Shown here: positions 8,135-16,737 of the stretch, piece by piece
Layout: each line of letters opens with the position of its first letter
Numbering within the stretch: position 1 is the stretch's first letter
Origin: Paracoccus shandongensis
GTDB taxonomy: Bacteria > Pseudomonadota > Alphaproteobacteria > Rhodobacterales > Rhodobacteraceae
DNA length: 64,000 nucleotides
Reading direction: 5' to 3'
Assembly: GCF_017315735.1 (NCBI RefSeq)
Contig: NZ_JAFLRK010000010.1
Coordinates: 35,854 to 99,853 of the forward strand
The notes under the pieces: model-generated
Database searches by the model: none
What the model saw: the letters and a program-made list of their open reading frames with translations, nothing else
Told to the model about the DNA's origin: nothing
Program-made: the position numbers and the translations under genes

Positions 8135-9637
8135 ATGAAAAAGACGCTTCTTCTAACCAGTTGCCTGGCGCTGACGACCGGCATGGCGCAGGCGGGCGAC
8201 GGCATCCTGACCGTCGCCACCATCGGCGAGCCGCCCACCTTGGACGCGATGCAGACGCCCACCGACATCGTGCTGACCATCGGCCAGCACATCTTCGAGA
8301 CGCTGTTCACCTATGACGCGGCGTGGCGTTCGGTTCCGCTTCTGGCGGCGGCGATGCCCGAGGTGTCGGAAGACGGCCTGACCGTGCGCATCCCGCTGCG
8401 CGAAGGGGTGACGTTCCACGACGGCAGCGGTTTCGACAGCGCCGACGTGGTGGCCTCGCTGGACCGCTGGATGGCCGTCAACTCGAAGGGCAAGCAGGTG
8501 GCCGAGGTCGTCGAAAGCCTGGCGGCGGACGGGCCGAACGCCGTCGTGTTCACGCTGAAATCGCGCTATTCGCCGCTGCTGGCGACGATCTCTCAGGCGG
8601 CGATCATCCTGCCTTCCGAAAAGGTCGCGGACGAGCTGACCGAGTTCGTGGGCACCGGCCCCTATGCCCTGAAGGAACGCAAGCCCGACCAGTACACGCA
8701 GCTTGTCCGCTTTGACGGCTATCAATCGCCCGAGGGCGAGATCAGCAACTATGCCGGCAAGCGCGAGGCCATCGCCCGCGAGATCCGCTTTGTCCCCGTT
8801 CCCGACGCCAACACCCGGGTCGAGGGGCTGATCTCGGGCCAGTTCGATTACGCGGATTCCCTGCCGGTCAGCGCCCATGACCGCGTCAAGGCCAGCGACA
8901 CCGCCACCCCGGTCATCTTTGAAAACACCGGCTGGGTGTCCATGAACATGAACATGAAGGAAGGGCTGCTGACCAACAAGGATCTGCGCCACGCCGTGCA
9001 ACTGGCGCTGAACCCCTAGGACATGATGCTGGCGGCCTTCGGCAGCGAGGAATTCTTCAGCGTCGATGCTTCGCTGTTCCCCGAAGGCTATCCCTGGCAC
9101 ACAAAGGCGGGGGTCGCGCGTTACGGCACGGGCGATCCTGAAGGCGCCGCGAAGTTGCTGGAAACCGCGGGCTATGACGGCACGCCGCTGCGCATCCTGA
9201 CCAGCCGCCAGTACGAATTCCACTACAAGATCGCCGAGGTCGCCAAGGCCTATCTAGAGGCCGCGGGCTTCAAGACCGACCTGCAGGTGGTGGACTGGGC
9301 CACGCTGACCCAGCGGCGCGGCGATCCCGCGCAATGGGACATCTTCATCACCCATTCCAACTTCCCCGGCGATCCCAGCACGATCAACACCATCACCGAC
9401 AGCTATCCGGGCTGGTATGTCTCGGACCAGAAGACGCAGGCGGTGAATGCCTATCTGGCGGCGACATCGGACGCGGAAAAGGTCGCGGCGTGGGAAACCA
9501 TCCAGACCGTGATCTATGACGACGCCCCGCTGTTCAAGGTCGGCAACTTCAATGCCGTCTCGGGGATCTCGAAGGCGGTGGGGGGGTACGAGCCGACCTA
9601 CTGGCCGCATTTCTGGAACGTCACCCCCAAGGAGTAA
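8135..9637 (+). pseudogene. Dipeptide-type ABC substrate-binding protein, interrupted by an in-frame TAG
   Basis: A 500-codon family-5 extracytoplasmic solute-binding protein (DppA/OppA class) with a lipid-free signal peptide (MKKTLLLTSCLALTTGMAQA). The frame is continuous except for TAG at 9017-9019, after residue 294; the same frame resumes immediately with DMMLAAFG and continues to a normal C-terminus at 9637. A CAG-to-TAG change (Gln to stop) is the simplest origin, since family members have a residue there before the conserved D. The first 294 residues alone lack the second lobe and should not bind ligand. Alternatives are sequence error or amber suppression. It heads an intact permease/ATPase operon. 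Confidence 0.85.
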
Positions 9638-9643
9638 GCAGGA

Positions 9644-10594
9644 ATGAACCGGGTCATCCGCGCCTTTCTCAGACGCCTGATGGGCATGGCGGTGGTGTTG
9701 CTGATCGTGGCGACGCTGGTCTTCATCATCGTCCGGGTGACACCGGGCGACCCGGCCGCCGTGATGCTGGGCAGCGATGCGACGCCCGAGGACATCGCCC
9801 AGCTGCGCGAGAAGATGGGCCTCAACGCGCCGCTGATCGTGCAATACGGGCAGTTCATGGCCGGGCTGCTGCGCGGCGACCTGGGCCGGTCGATCTTTCT
9901 GGACCAGTCGGTCGGCCAGGCGCTGCTGTCGCGCGCCGAGCCGACCTTCTTCCTGACGCTGTTTTCCATCCTGATCGCCACCGTCATCGCCCTGCCGGTC
10001 GGGATCCTGTCGGCGGTGCGACGGGGTTCCGGCTTTGACCAGGTCGTGGTGACGGTGACGATGGTGGCGGCCAGCGTGCCCAGCTTCTGGCTGGGGCTGA
10101 TCCTGATCCAGGTCTTCGCCGTGCAGCTTGGCTGGTTTCCGGCCTCGGGCTATGGGGGCCCCGATACGCCCTTCCTTTATCGGCTGGCGCATCTGGTCCT
10201 GCCGGCGGTGACGCTGGGGGTGGTCAATTCGGCGCTGATCACCCGCTTTACCCGCGCCGCCATGCTGGACGTGCTGGGCGACGACTATGTCCGCACCGCC
10301 CGCGCCAAGGGCGCGTCCGAAAGCCGCGTGGTGCTGAAGCACGCTTTCCGCAACGCCATGGTGCCGATCATCACCGTGATCGGCCTGTCGGTGGCGATGC
10401 TGGTCGCGGGCGCGGTGGTGACGGAAACCGTCTTCGGCCTGCCGGGCGTGGGCAACCTTGTCGTCTCGGCGGTGTTGCGGCGCGACTATCCGGTGATCCA
10501 GGGCGCGCTTCTGGTGGTCGCGGCCATCTATGTGCTGATCAACTTCATCGTCGACATGCTGTATGTCGCCGCCGATCCTCGGGTGCGGATATGA
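9644..10594 (+). CDS. ABC peptide transporter permease, DppB/OppB type
   Basis: A 316-residue inner-membrane permease with six predicted helices. The N-terminal VRVTPGDPAAVML block and the EAA-like cytoplasmic loop (DYVRTARAKGASESRVVLKH, about residues 208-227) that contacts the ATPase are both present. It starts six bases after the binding-protein stop, with AAGGAG just before, and overlaps the next permease by ATGA. With the second permease and the dual ATPase it forms a complete import channel for peptides or related amides. Confidence 0.93.
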   Translation: MNRVIRAFLRRLMGMAVVLLIVATLVFIIVRVTPGDPAAVMLGSDATPEDIAQLREKMGLNAPLIVQYGQFMAGLLRGDLGRSIFLDQSVGQALLSRAEPTFFLTLFSILIATVIALPVGILSAVRRGSGFDQVVVTVTMVAASVPSFWLGLILIQVFAVQLGWFPASGYGGPDTPFLYRLAHLVLPAVTLGVVNSALITRFTRAAMLDVLGDDYVRTARAKGASESRVVLKHAFRNAMVPIITVIGLSVAMLVAGAVVTETVFGLPGVGNLVVSAVLRRDYPVIQGALLVVAAIYVLINFIVDMLYVAADPRVRI

Positions 10595-11439
10595 CCTCTT
10601 TCAACCTTTTTTCCGGCTTGCGGCCGCTGCTGCGCAACCGCGCGGTGATCGTCGGCCTGGTGATCCTGGCCGTGGTCCTGCTGGCCGCGATCCTGGCGCC
10701 ATTGCTGGCGCCCCATGCCCCGAACAAGCTGTCGATCGTGAACAAGCTGCAACCCCCCTCGGCCGTCCATCTGTTCGGAACCGACGAGTTCGGCCGCGAT
10801 ATCCTGTCGCGGGCGATGTATGCGGGGCGGATCTCTCTGCTGGTCAGCCTGGGGGTGGTGGCGCTGTCCACGGTGCTGGGGGTGATCCTGGGCGTGGCGG
10901 CGGGCTTTTTTCCGCGCCTCGACACGCCGATCTCGCGGCTGCTGGATGCGATGATGTCCTTTCCCGACATCCTGCTGGCGATCGCGCTGGTGGCCGCACT
11001 GGGTCCGTCCCTGCCGACCGTCATCATCGCCCTGGGCATCACCTATGCGCCCCGGCTGGCGCGGATCGTACGCGGATCGACGCTTGTGCTGCGCGAGATG
11101 CCCTATATCGAGGCCGCGCTGACCCTGGGCCTGCCGCTCTGGCGGGTTCTGACGCGGCATCTTCTGCTGAACCTGGCCTCGCCGATCCTTGTGCAGGCCA
11201 CCTTCGTCTTCGCCTCCGCGATGCTGGCCGAGGCGAGCCTGTCCTTCCTGGGCGTCGGCGTCTCGACCGACATGCCGACCTGGGGAACGATGCTGGCGTC
11301 GGGGCGGGAATACATCAACAACGCGCCCTGGCTGATGGTCTTTCCCGGCCTTGCCATCGTCTTCTCGGTTCTGTCGCTGCAACTGCTGGGCGACGGATTG
11401 CGCGATCTGGTCGATCCGCGCCTGTCGAAGGAACGTTGA
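10591..11439 (+). CDS. ABC peptide transporter permease, DppC/OppC type
   Basis: A 282-residue partner permease. It shows the DppC N-terminal APLLAPHAPN and the HLFGTDEFGRDILSRAMYAGR block that precedes the transmembrane core, plus the EAA loop near ALTLGLPLWRVLTRH. ATGA overlap with the DppB-type gene indicates coupled translation, and the ATPase gene begins one base after its stop. Confidence 0.93.
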   Translation: MTSFNLFSGLRPLLRNRAVIVGLVILAVVLLAAILAPLLAPHAPNKLSIVNKLQPPSAVHLFGTDEFGRDILSRAMYAGRISLLVSLGVVALSTVLGVILGVAAGFFPRLDTPISRLLDAMMSFPDILLAIALVAALGPSLPTVIIALGITYAPRLARIVRGSTLVLREMPYIEAALTLGLPLWRVLTRHLLLNLASPILVQATFVFASAMLAEASLSFLGVGVSTDMPTWGTMLASGREYINNAPWLMVFPGLAIVFSVLSLQLLGDGLRDLVDPRLSKER

Positions 11440-11440
11440 C

Positions 11441-13267
11441 ATGAATGCTTTGCTACACCCTGTCCTGAAGCCCGGGACCAGCCAGGGCCCTGTCTTCAAG
11501 GTCGACAGGCTGACAACATCGTTCCGCACGCCCGATGGATGGCGGCCGGTGATCCGCGACATCAGCTTCCACATAGACAAGGGCGAGACCCTGGCCATCG
11601 TCGGTGAATCCGGTTCGGGCAAAAGCGTCACGGCGCTGTCCGCCATGCGGCTGCTGCCGCGCGACCGGGCGCGCAGCGAAGGCCGCATCTTCCTTGACGG
11701 CCGCGACCTGCTGACCCTGGGCGAGGCCGAGATGCGCAAGGTCCGAGGCGGCCGGATCGGCATGATCTTCCAGGAACCGATGACCTCGCTGAACCCGGTG
11801 TTCACGATCGGCAACCAGTTGGCCGAGGCATTGGTCCTGCACAGGAACCTGTCCTGGGCCGCGGCGGAAGCCGAGGCCCTGCGCCTGATGGACCGGGTCC
11901 GCATCCCCGCCGCGAAATCGCGCCTGCACGAATACCCCCACAAGTTTTCCGGCGGGATGCGCCAGCGGGTGATGATCGCCATGGCGCTGGCCTGCCGGCC
12001 CAAGCTGCTGATCGCGGACGAGCCGACCACCGCCCTGGACGTGACCATCCAGGCCGAGATCCTGCATCTGATCCGCGAATTGCAGCGCGAGGAGGACATG
12101 GCGGTCCTGTTCATCACGCATGACATGGGCGTGGTGGCCGAGGTGGCGGACCGCACCGTGGTCATGTTCCGCGGCGACATGGTGGAAACGGGCGCGACGG
12201 ACGCGCTGTTTGCCCGGCCCAGGGAACCTTACACCCGCATGTTGCTGGCTTCGATCCCGCAACTGGGCACGATGGGCGCGACCCCGGGACCGCGCCGCTT
12301 TCCCGAGGTCGATCCGGCCACCGGCGCCGCCAGCGAGGGCAGGGAAATGCCCGTGGTCACGGCAGGAACGGCCCCCGTGGTCGAGGTGTCGAACCTGTCG
12401 ATCCGGTTCGACCTGCCGCAAGGACGCATCCACGCGGTCGAGGATGTGTCGTTTTCCATCATGCCCGGCGAAACGCTGGCCCTTGTCGGAGAATCGGGCT
12501 GCGGCAAATCGACCACCGGGCGGGCGATCATGCGCCTGCAAAATCCCACCGCAGGCAGCATCACCATCGGCGGCCGCGACATCGCATACATGAATGCGCG
12601 CGACCTGCGGGGCCTGCGGCGTTCGGCGCAGATGATCTTCCAGGATCCCTTCGCCTCTCTCAATCCGCGCATCACCGTCGGCAGCGCCATTGCCGAGCCG
12701 ATGCTGGCGCATGGTGTGCTTGAAAAGCGTGCGGTGCGCGACCGCGTGACCCAGCTGCTGGAACAGGTCGGGCTGTCCCCCGACATGGCCAGCCGCTATC
12801 CGCATGAATTTTCCGGCGGGCAGCGGCAGCGCGTCTCGATCGCGCGGGCGCTTGCGCTGGAGCCGCAGCTGATCGTCGCGGACGAGGCGGTGTCGGCGCT
12901 GGATGTCTCGGTCAAGGCGCAGGTTTCCAACCTGCTGATGGATCTGCAGGCCAGCCGAGGACTGGCCTACCTGTTCATCAGCCATGACATGTCCGTGGTC
13001 GAACGCATCAGCCACCGCGTGGCCGTCATGTATTTCGGCGAGATCGTCGAGATCGGTCCCCGTGCCGCCGTGTTCGGCAACCCCCGGCATCCCTATACCC
13101 GCCGCCTGATCTCGGCGGTGCCGATCCCCGACCCGGCGCGGCGGGGGACCAGGATCCCGGCCCTTGCCTCCGAAGAAGCCCGCAGTCCCCTCCGGCCCCT
13201 GGACTATGTGCCGCCCAAGCGGCGCTACGACGAGGTGTCGCCCGGGCATCTTGTGCAACTGCCCTGA
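11441..13267 (+). CDS. ABC transporter dual ATP-binding protein, DppD-DppF fusion
   Basis: A 608-residue protein with two complete ABC ATPase domains. The first (about residues 15-285) has Walker A GESGSGKS and signature FSGGMRQR; the second (about 310-580) has Walker A GESGCGKS and signature FSGGQRQR, each followed by an oligopeptide-type C-terminal extension. One polypeptide replaces the separate DppD and DppF chains, a common arrangement in Rhizobiales and Rhodobacterales (GsiA-like). ATG 11441 is one base after the permease stop; the longer open frame upstream is not part of the protein. Confidence 0.93.
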   Translation: MNALLHPVLKPGTSQGPVFKVDRLTTSFRTPDGWRPVIRDISFHIDKGETLAIVGESGSGKSVTALSAMRLLPRDRARSEGRIFLDGRDLLTLGEAEMRKVRGGRIGMIFQEPMTSLNPVFTIGNQLAEALVLHRNLSWAAAEAEALRLMDRVRIPAAKSRLHEYPHKFSGGMRQRVMIAMALACRPKLLIADEPTTALDVTIQAEILHLIRELQREEDMAVLFITHDMGVVAEVADRTVVMFRGDMVETGATDALFARPREPYTRMLLASIPQLGTMGATPGPRRFPEVDPATGAASEGREMPVVTAGTAPVVEVSNLSIRFDLPQGRIHAVEDVSFSIMPGETLALVGESGCGKSTTGRAIMRLQNPTAGSITIGGRDIAYMNARDLRGLRRSAQMIFQDPFASLNPRITVGSAIAEPMLAHGVLEKRAVRDRVTQLLEQVGLSPDMASRYPHEFSGGQRQRVSIARALALEPQLIVADEAVSALDVSVKAQVSNLLMDLQASRGLAYLFISHDMSVVERISHRVAVMYFGEIVEIGPRAAVFGNPRHPYTRRLISAVPIPDPARRGTRIPALASEEARSPLRPLDYVPPKRRYDEVSPGHLVQLP

Positions 13268-13298
13268 ACTTTCCGCAAAAGACCGAAAGGACATCATC

Positions 13299-13691
13299 AT
13301 GACCATTACCCGACACGGGGTCGGCGCCGGCAAGGGGTCGGGGCAGAAACCGCTGCCCTTCGCCAAGGCCACCGAGGCGGACGGCTGGCTTTACGTTTCC
13401 GGCCAGACACCGATGCGCGACGGCGAGGTGGTGGGCCAGGGCATCGTCGAGCAGTCCCGCATCGCCATCGAGAACATGCTGCAGATCGTGCGCGACGCCG
13501 GTTACGGCCCCGAGGACATCATGCGCGTCGGCGTCTGGCTGGACGATGCGCGCGATTTCTGGAGCTTCAACGGCGTCTTTGAAAGCTACTTCAAGGACAA
13601 TCCCCCGGCGCGGGCCTGCGTGCAGTCGTCGATGGTGGTGGATTGCAAGGTCGAGGTCGACTGCATCGCCTGGCGCAAGCCTCGGGCCTGA
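13299..13691 (+). CDS. RidA/YjgF family enamine/imine deaminase
   Basis: A 130-residue RidA-family protein. The trimer-interface arginine motif ARACVQSS near residue 105 matches the Arg that binds carboxylates in active RidA. RidA hydrolyses reactive 2-aminoacrylate or other enamines released by PLP dehydratases. A GAAAGGA ribosome site at 13285-13291 supports the ATG at 13299. Its place at the end of a cluster headed by a D-serine-dehydratase-like enzyme fits removal of enamine from that reaction. Confidence 0.88.
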   Translation: MTITRHGVGAGKGSGQKPLPFAKATEADGWLYVSGQTPMRDGEVVGQGIVEQSRIAIENMLQIVRDAGYGPEDIMRVGVWLDDARDFWSFNGVFESYFKDNPPARACVQSSMVVDCKVEVDCIAWRKPRA

Positions 13692-14057
13692 AGCCAACCG
13701 GTCGGCAAGGCGGCGTGAGGGAAGTCATCCAGGGCATCAGTCAGGGATCCTGGCAAAACTGCCCCTTGATGTGGGCCGGAACAACCATGTCCATGCGCTG
13801 CCTGCGACGGGCTGGTCGGCCGTGAAAGGCCCGCAGCCCGACAGGTCCAAAACGAAAAAGGGCGCCGCAAGGGCGCCCAATTCGTGAAGCCTCGACCGTC
13901 GAAACGATGAGGCGCCAACGGATCACAAGGCCAGAACCAATACCCGCACCACCTGGGGGGCGTGCCCACTCGTTACGCAGGGTGACCTTGTGGGAACTGC
14001 CTATGAAACAGATGCGGCGCGGTCATACCCCAAATGGGGTATGCGGCTTATTTTTTC
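13692..14057. terminator. Intergenic region with two terminator-like hairpins between convergent genes
   Basis: No convincing gene lies here. GGGCGCC-gcaag-GGCGCCC (13860-13878) is preceded on + by AAAAAG, so on the minus strand it is a stem followed by CTTTTT: an intrinsic terminator for the luxR-hydrolase gene. CATACCCC-AAAT-GGGGTATG (14024-14043) is a perfect 8-bp stem followed on + by CGGCTTATTTTTT, a plausible terminator for the ridA transcript that overlaps the start of the neighbouring stop region. Short hydrophilic frames here have no family resemblance. Confidence 0.55.
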
Positions 14058-15820
14058 TGGCGCGCCATGGCGATGATCCTGTCCAGGACAAGGTCGCTGC
14101 GCTGGTAAAGGATGAGTTCAGCCGCGTCAGGCACAGGTTCGACGGTTATCCTGGGGTTGAGCTTCCCAAGCCTGCCGCAGGCATCAAGATCGATCCCCGG
14201 GTCGTCCAGCGGCGCCAGATAAAGCAACGGGATCGCCAGCGCCTGCAGCGCGGGATCGATCGGGAAGTGGGTCAACTGCAATTCGCGCACAAAGGTGACA
14301 TGGCCCTGCTTGAGCGCGTGTTCGCAGGCGTTGCGGATCAGGGCAGTCCAGTCGGGATTGCGCAGGGTGACCTGGTTGATCGGATTGGTGCGGAAGGCCC
14401 GCTCCAGATACCAGTCCAGGCCGTGCTGCCGCATCATCCGGTGCCCGGATTTCGCCATCAGTTCGGCCACCCAGGGGGCGCTTCCGGCCAGTTGCAGCAT
14501 CACCCGCTGGATCTTCGGAAGCCGCTGGAGGCCGGGGATGTCGAAGCCCCCCGCATATCCGACCGCCAGGAGGCCGTGGAACCGGCGGGGATCGGCCGCG
14601 GCTTCGGCCACAAGCGGCAACACCCCGTCCGCCTGGCCGACCCCCAGGCAGGGGCGGCCCACGATCCTGTCCAGAAACGCGCGCAGGGCGACGCGGTTGT
14701 CCTCCATCACGTCAAGCGACGCGTCGATCGTGCTGTTGCCATAGCCGGGCCGGGACAGCAGATAAAGGCAGATCCCCGCCTCCTTCAGCCGGGCCTCGCA
14801 GTCGGCCGGCAAGAGATAGGTCATCGTCATGCCCCGGGACAGGACCACGGGCAGGCCGTGCCGGTCGCCCATCCAGGTCCAGGCGATCCTGCGCCCGCCG
14901 CCCGTCTGGATGATGCTTTCGCGGTTCAGCGGGTCGTGCCAGACCGGGGCTGCCCCCGTCAGCCCGACCTGCTCGCGGCTTGCGACCATGGCAAGAAGAC
15001 GCATCAGTTCCACGTTCGAGGGGGCGCCCATCTTGCCCATGATCGTCTTGATCTGGGTGCGGATCGTCAGCAAGGACACGCCCCGCCTTTGGGCGATGGC
15101 GTCAAGGTTGCGGGACTGGAAGAACAGCTCGGCCACCTCGCATTCCGCCTGCGTCAGCCCGAAGGCCTGCTGCAAGCGGTCCCCCGCGCGGGGCGCCCAC
15201 GCGATTTCCAGCGAGCGGATCGCGATATGGTCCCGGTTCTGGCCCGCCGCCCGAAGAAGATAGGCTTCCGCCAGAAGGGTTTCGCCGTATTCCCCGGCGG
15301 CGGGCAGGATCGTGAGAATGGCGTGCGCCCCGTTATGCCGCTCTCCCGAGGCGCGCAGCAGCGCGTCGTAATCCTCGCGCGAGCCCGGGGCGATCCGCGC
15401 GGGATCGATCTGCCCGCCCTGCCTGACCCCGAAGGCGCGCTCTCCCGAGATGTTGATGGTGGCCACCCGTCCATTGGGCGAGATGACAAGGGCCGGGCCG
15501 GGAACCTCTGACACCGCGACCTTCAACGGGTCGCTGGTCACCGGAGCGCCGAGATTGTCGAGCGTGTCGCGGAAGATCGCCAACTGGCCAAGCAGGCGCC
15601 GCGACACCTTTGTCTGCGGGGTTCCGGCCCCCGAGGTCGTCAGCCTGCTTTCCCAGCCTGCTATCATGTCCTCGAAGGCCGAGTCGTCGAGAACCGAGCG
15701 ATAGGTGCTTGCGATCAGGTCCAGGTCCGAGCCGTCTTCCGGGTCCGCCCCGATATCGAGTTGCGGCGACAGGAACATGTGCTGATCGGCAAGCGGCGTT
15801 TTCGATTTCCGACCGGGCAT
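14048..15820 (-). CDS. LuxR-type regulator fused to a catalytically degenerate alpha/beta-hydrolase domain
   Basis: 590 residues. An N-terminal PAS-like segment (about 100-210, PGPALVISPNGRVATINISG) is followed by a LuxR/GerE helix-turn-helix (about 221-280, LTQAECEVAELFF to LLTIRTQIKTIMGKMG). A C-terminal alpha/beta-hydrolase fold (about 305-585) follows, recognisable by LLSRPGYGNST and a strand-elbow-helix. At the elbow the expected G-x-S-x-G reads GQADG, so the nucleophile Ser is Ala (residue about 397). The terminal motif, usually G-A-G-H, reads DAAEL, so the catalytic His is Glu (about 568). The domain is therefore likely a ligand sensor rather than an enzyme. Start ATG 15820 follows AGGA; it stands alone on its strand. 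Confidence 0.85.
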   Translation of the reverse strand: MPGRKSKTPLADQHMFLSPQLDIGADPEDGSDLDLIASTYRSVLDDSAFEDMIAGWESRLTTSGAGTPQTKVSRRLLGQLAIFRDTLDNLGAPVTSDPLKVAVSEVPGPALVISPNGRVATINISGERAFGVRQGGQIDPARIAPGSREDYDALLRASGERHNGAHAILTILPAAGEYGETLLAEAYLLRAAGQNRDHIAIRSLEIAWAPRAGDRLQQAFGLTQAECEVAELFFQSRNLDAIAQRRGVSLLTIRTQIKTIMGKMGAPSNVELMRLLAMVASREQVGLTGAAPVWHDPLNRESIIQTGGGRRIAWTWMGDRHGLPVVLSRGMTMTYLLPADCEARLKEAGICLYLLSRPGYGNSTIDASLDVMEDNRVALRAFLDRIVGRPCLGVGQADGVLPLVAEAAADPRRFHGLLAVGYAGGFDIPGLQRLPKIQRVMLQLAGSAPWVAELMAKSGHRMMRQHGLDWYLERAFRTNPINQVTLRNPDWTALIRNACEHALKQGHVTFVRELQLTHFPIDPALQALAIPLLYLAPLDDPGIDLDACGRLGKLNPRITVEPVPDAAELILYQRSDLVLDRIIAMARQKK

Positions 15821-16087
15821 GGCGTCTTCCTGCAAGTGCGGGAAAACCGTAAGCCTTCCCGTGCCGCCTGATCAACCGCCTTTCGCCTGACCGAACCCTT
15901 CCGACGATGATGGCCGTCAGGGGCGTATCCGTCCGCAATCCATGGCTAGGCCGCGATCTGGCACCGGGCCTTGCCCAGCCATGGACCGTGGCCTGTGTCC
16001 CCTTTTCTGGCGTAATCAAGGGCGGGGTCTTGGTCGTCTGCCGCCCTGCCGACTGTCACCCCGCCGCCCGCGGGGCTGCCCCCGCGT

Positions 16088-16579
16088 TCAGGCGGCGCCT
16101 TCCGTGGCCCCGCCGCCGCTGCCGTATGTCACCACGCTCAGCCGGCCGTCGCCCTCGACATGCGCGCTGCGGACCTGGGCGATGGTCTCGACGCCGTTCA
16201 GGCGAAGGCTGCCCATCAGCTCGTCCGCCGTCAGCATCTCCTTTTTCAGGTTGCGGGGGATCATCTGCCCGTCCTTGATGACCTGCAGCGCCTCATGCCC
16301 GATCAGCCGCTCGAACCGGGGAAAGCGGAAGGACAGCCAGTTGGCCAGATAGTTCAGCGCCAGCATCGTCATGATCTGCACCGCGCCATCCACGACCGAG
16401 CTGTAGTCCCCCAGGGAATGGGACGCCGCCTCGGTGATCAGCAGCAGGAACACCAGGTCCATCGGCGCCAGCTCTCCGCCCGTGCGGCGCGGCAGCAGGC
16501 GGAACAGCGTCATGAACAGGACAAACAGGATCGCGCCGCGCGCAATCAGTTCCAGCAAAGGGGTTTCAAGCTCAAACAT
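16088..16579 (-). CDS. DUF421/YetF-family membrane protein
   Basis: 163 residues. Three N-terminal hydrophobic helices (the first from LIARGAILFVLFMTLFRLLP) precede a soluble C-terminal DUF421 domain with GHEALQVIKDGQMIPRNLKKE, the conserved part of YetF/YcaP proteins. Function in the family is unknown; membrane and stress roles have been proposed. It follows the TRAP permease genes on the same strand after 158 bp, with no clear functional link. The 267-bp spacer upstream of the luxR-hydrolase start (15821-16087) shows nothing recognisable. Confidence 0.82.
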   Translation of the reverse strand: MFELETPLLELIARGAILFVLFMTLFRLLPRRTGGELAPMDLVFLLLITEAASHSLGDYSSVVDGAVQIMTMLALNYLANWLSFRFPRFERLIGHEALQVIKDGQMIPRNLKKEMLTADELMGSLRLNGVETIAQVRSAHVEGDGRLSVVTYGSGGGATEGAA

Positions 16580-16737
16580 GGCGGCGGTCCTTCAAGTCCT
16601 TGCAGGTGTTCAATCCCCGCTTGTCACCCCGGGTTCCGGCTTCCTTGGCAAGGCCGCCCCTGCCTCGATGGAACATGCTTCTGCAGGTCGCGGTCGGCTC
16701 GGCCGCGTCCAGAAGATCAGGAACGATGCGGCCCTGG

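Noticed and set aside
13692..13900. Small frames after ridA on both strands as genes
   Set aside because: They are Arg/Cys-rich with no ribosome site or family pattern and contain a terminator hairpin.
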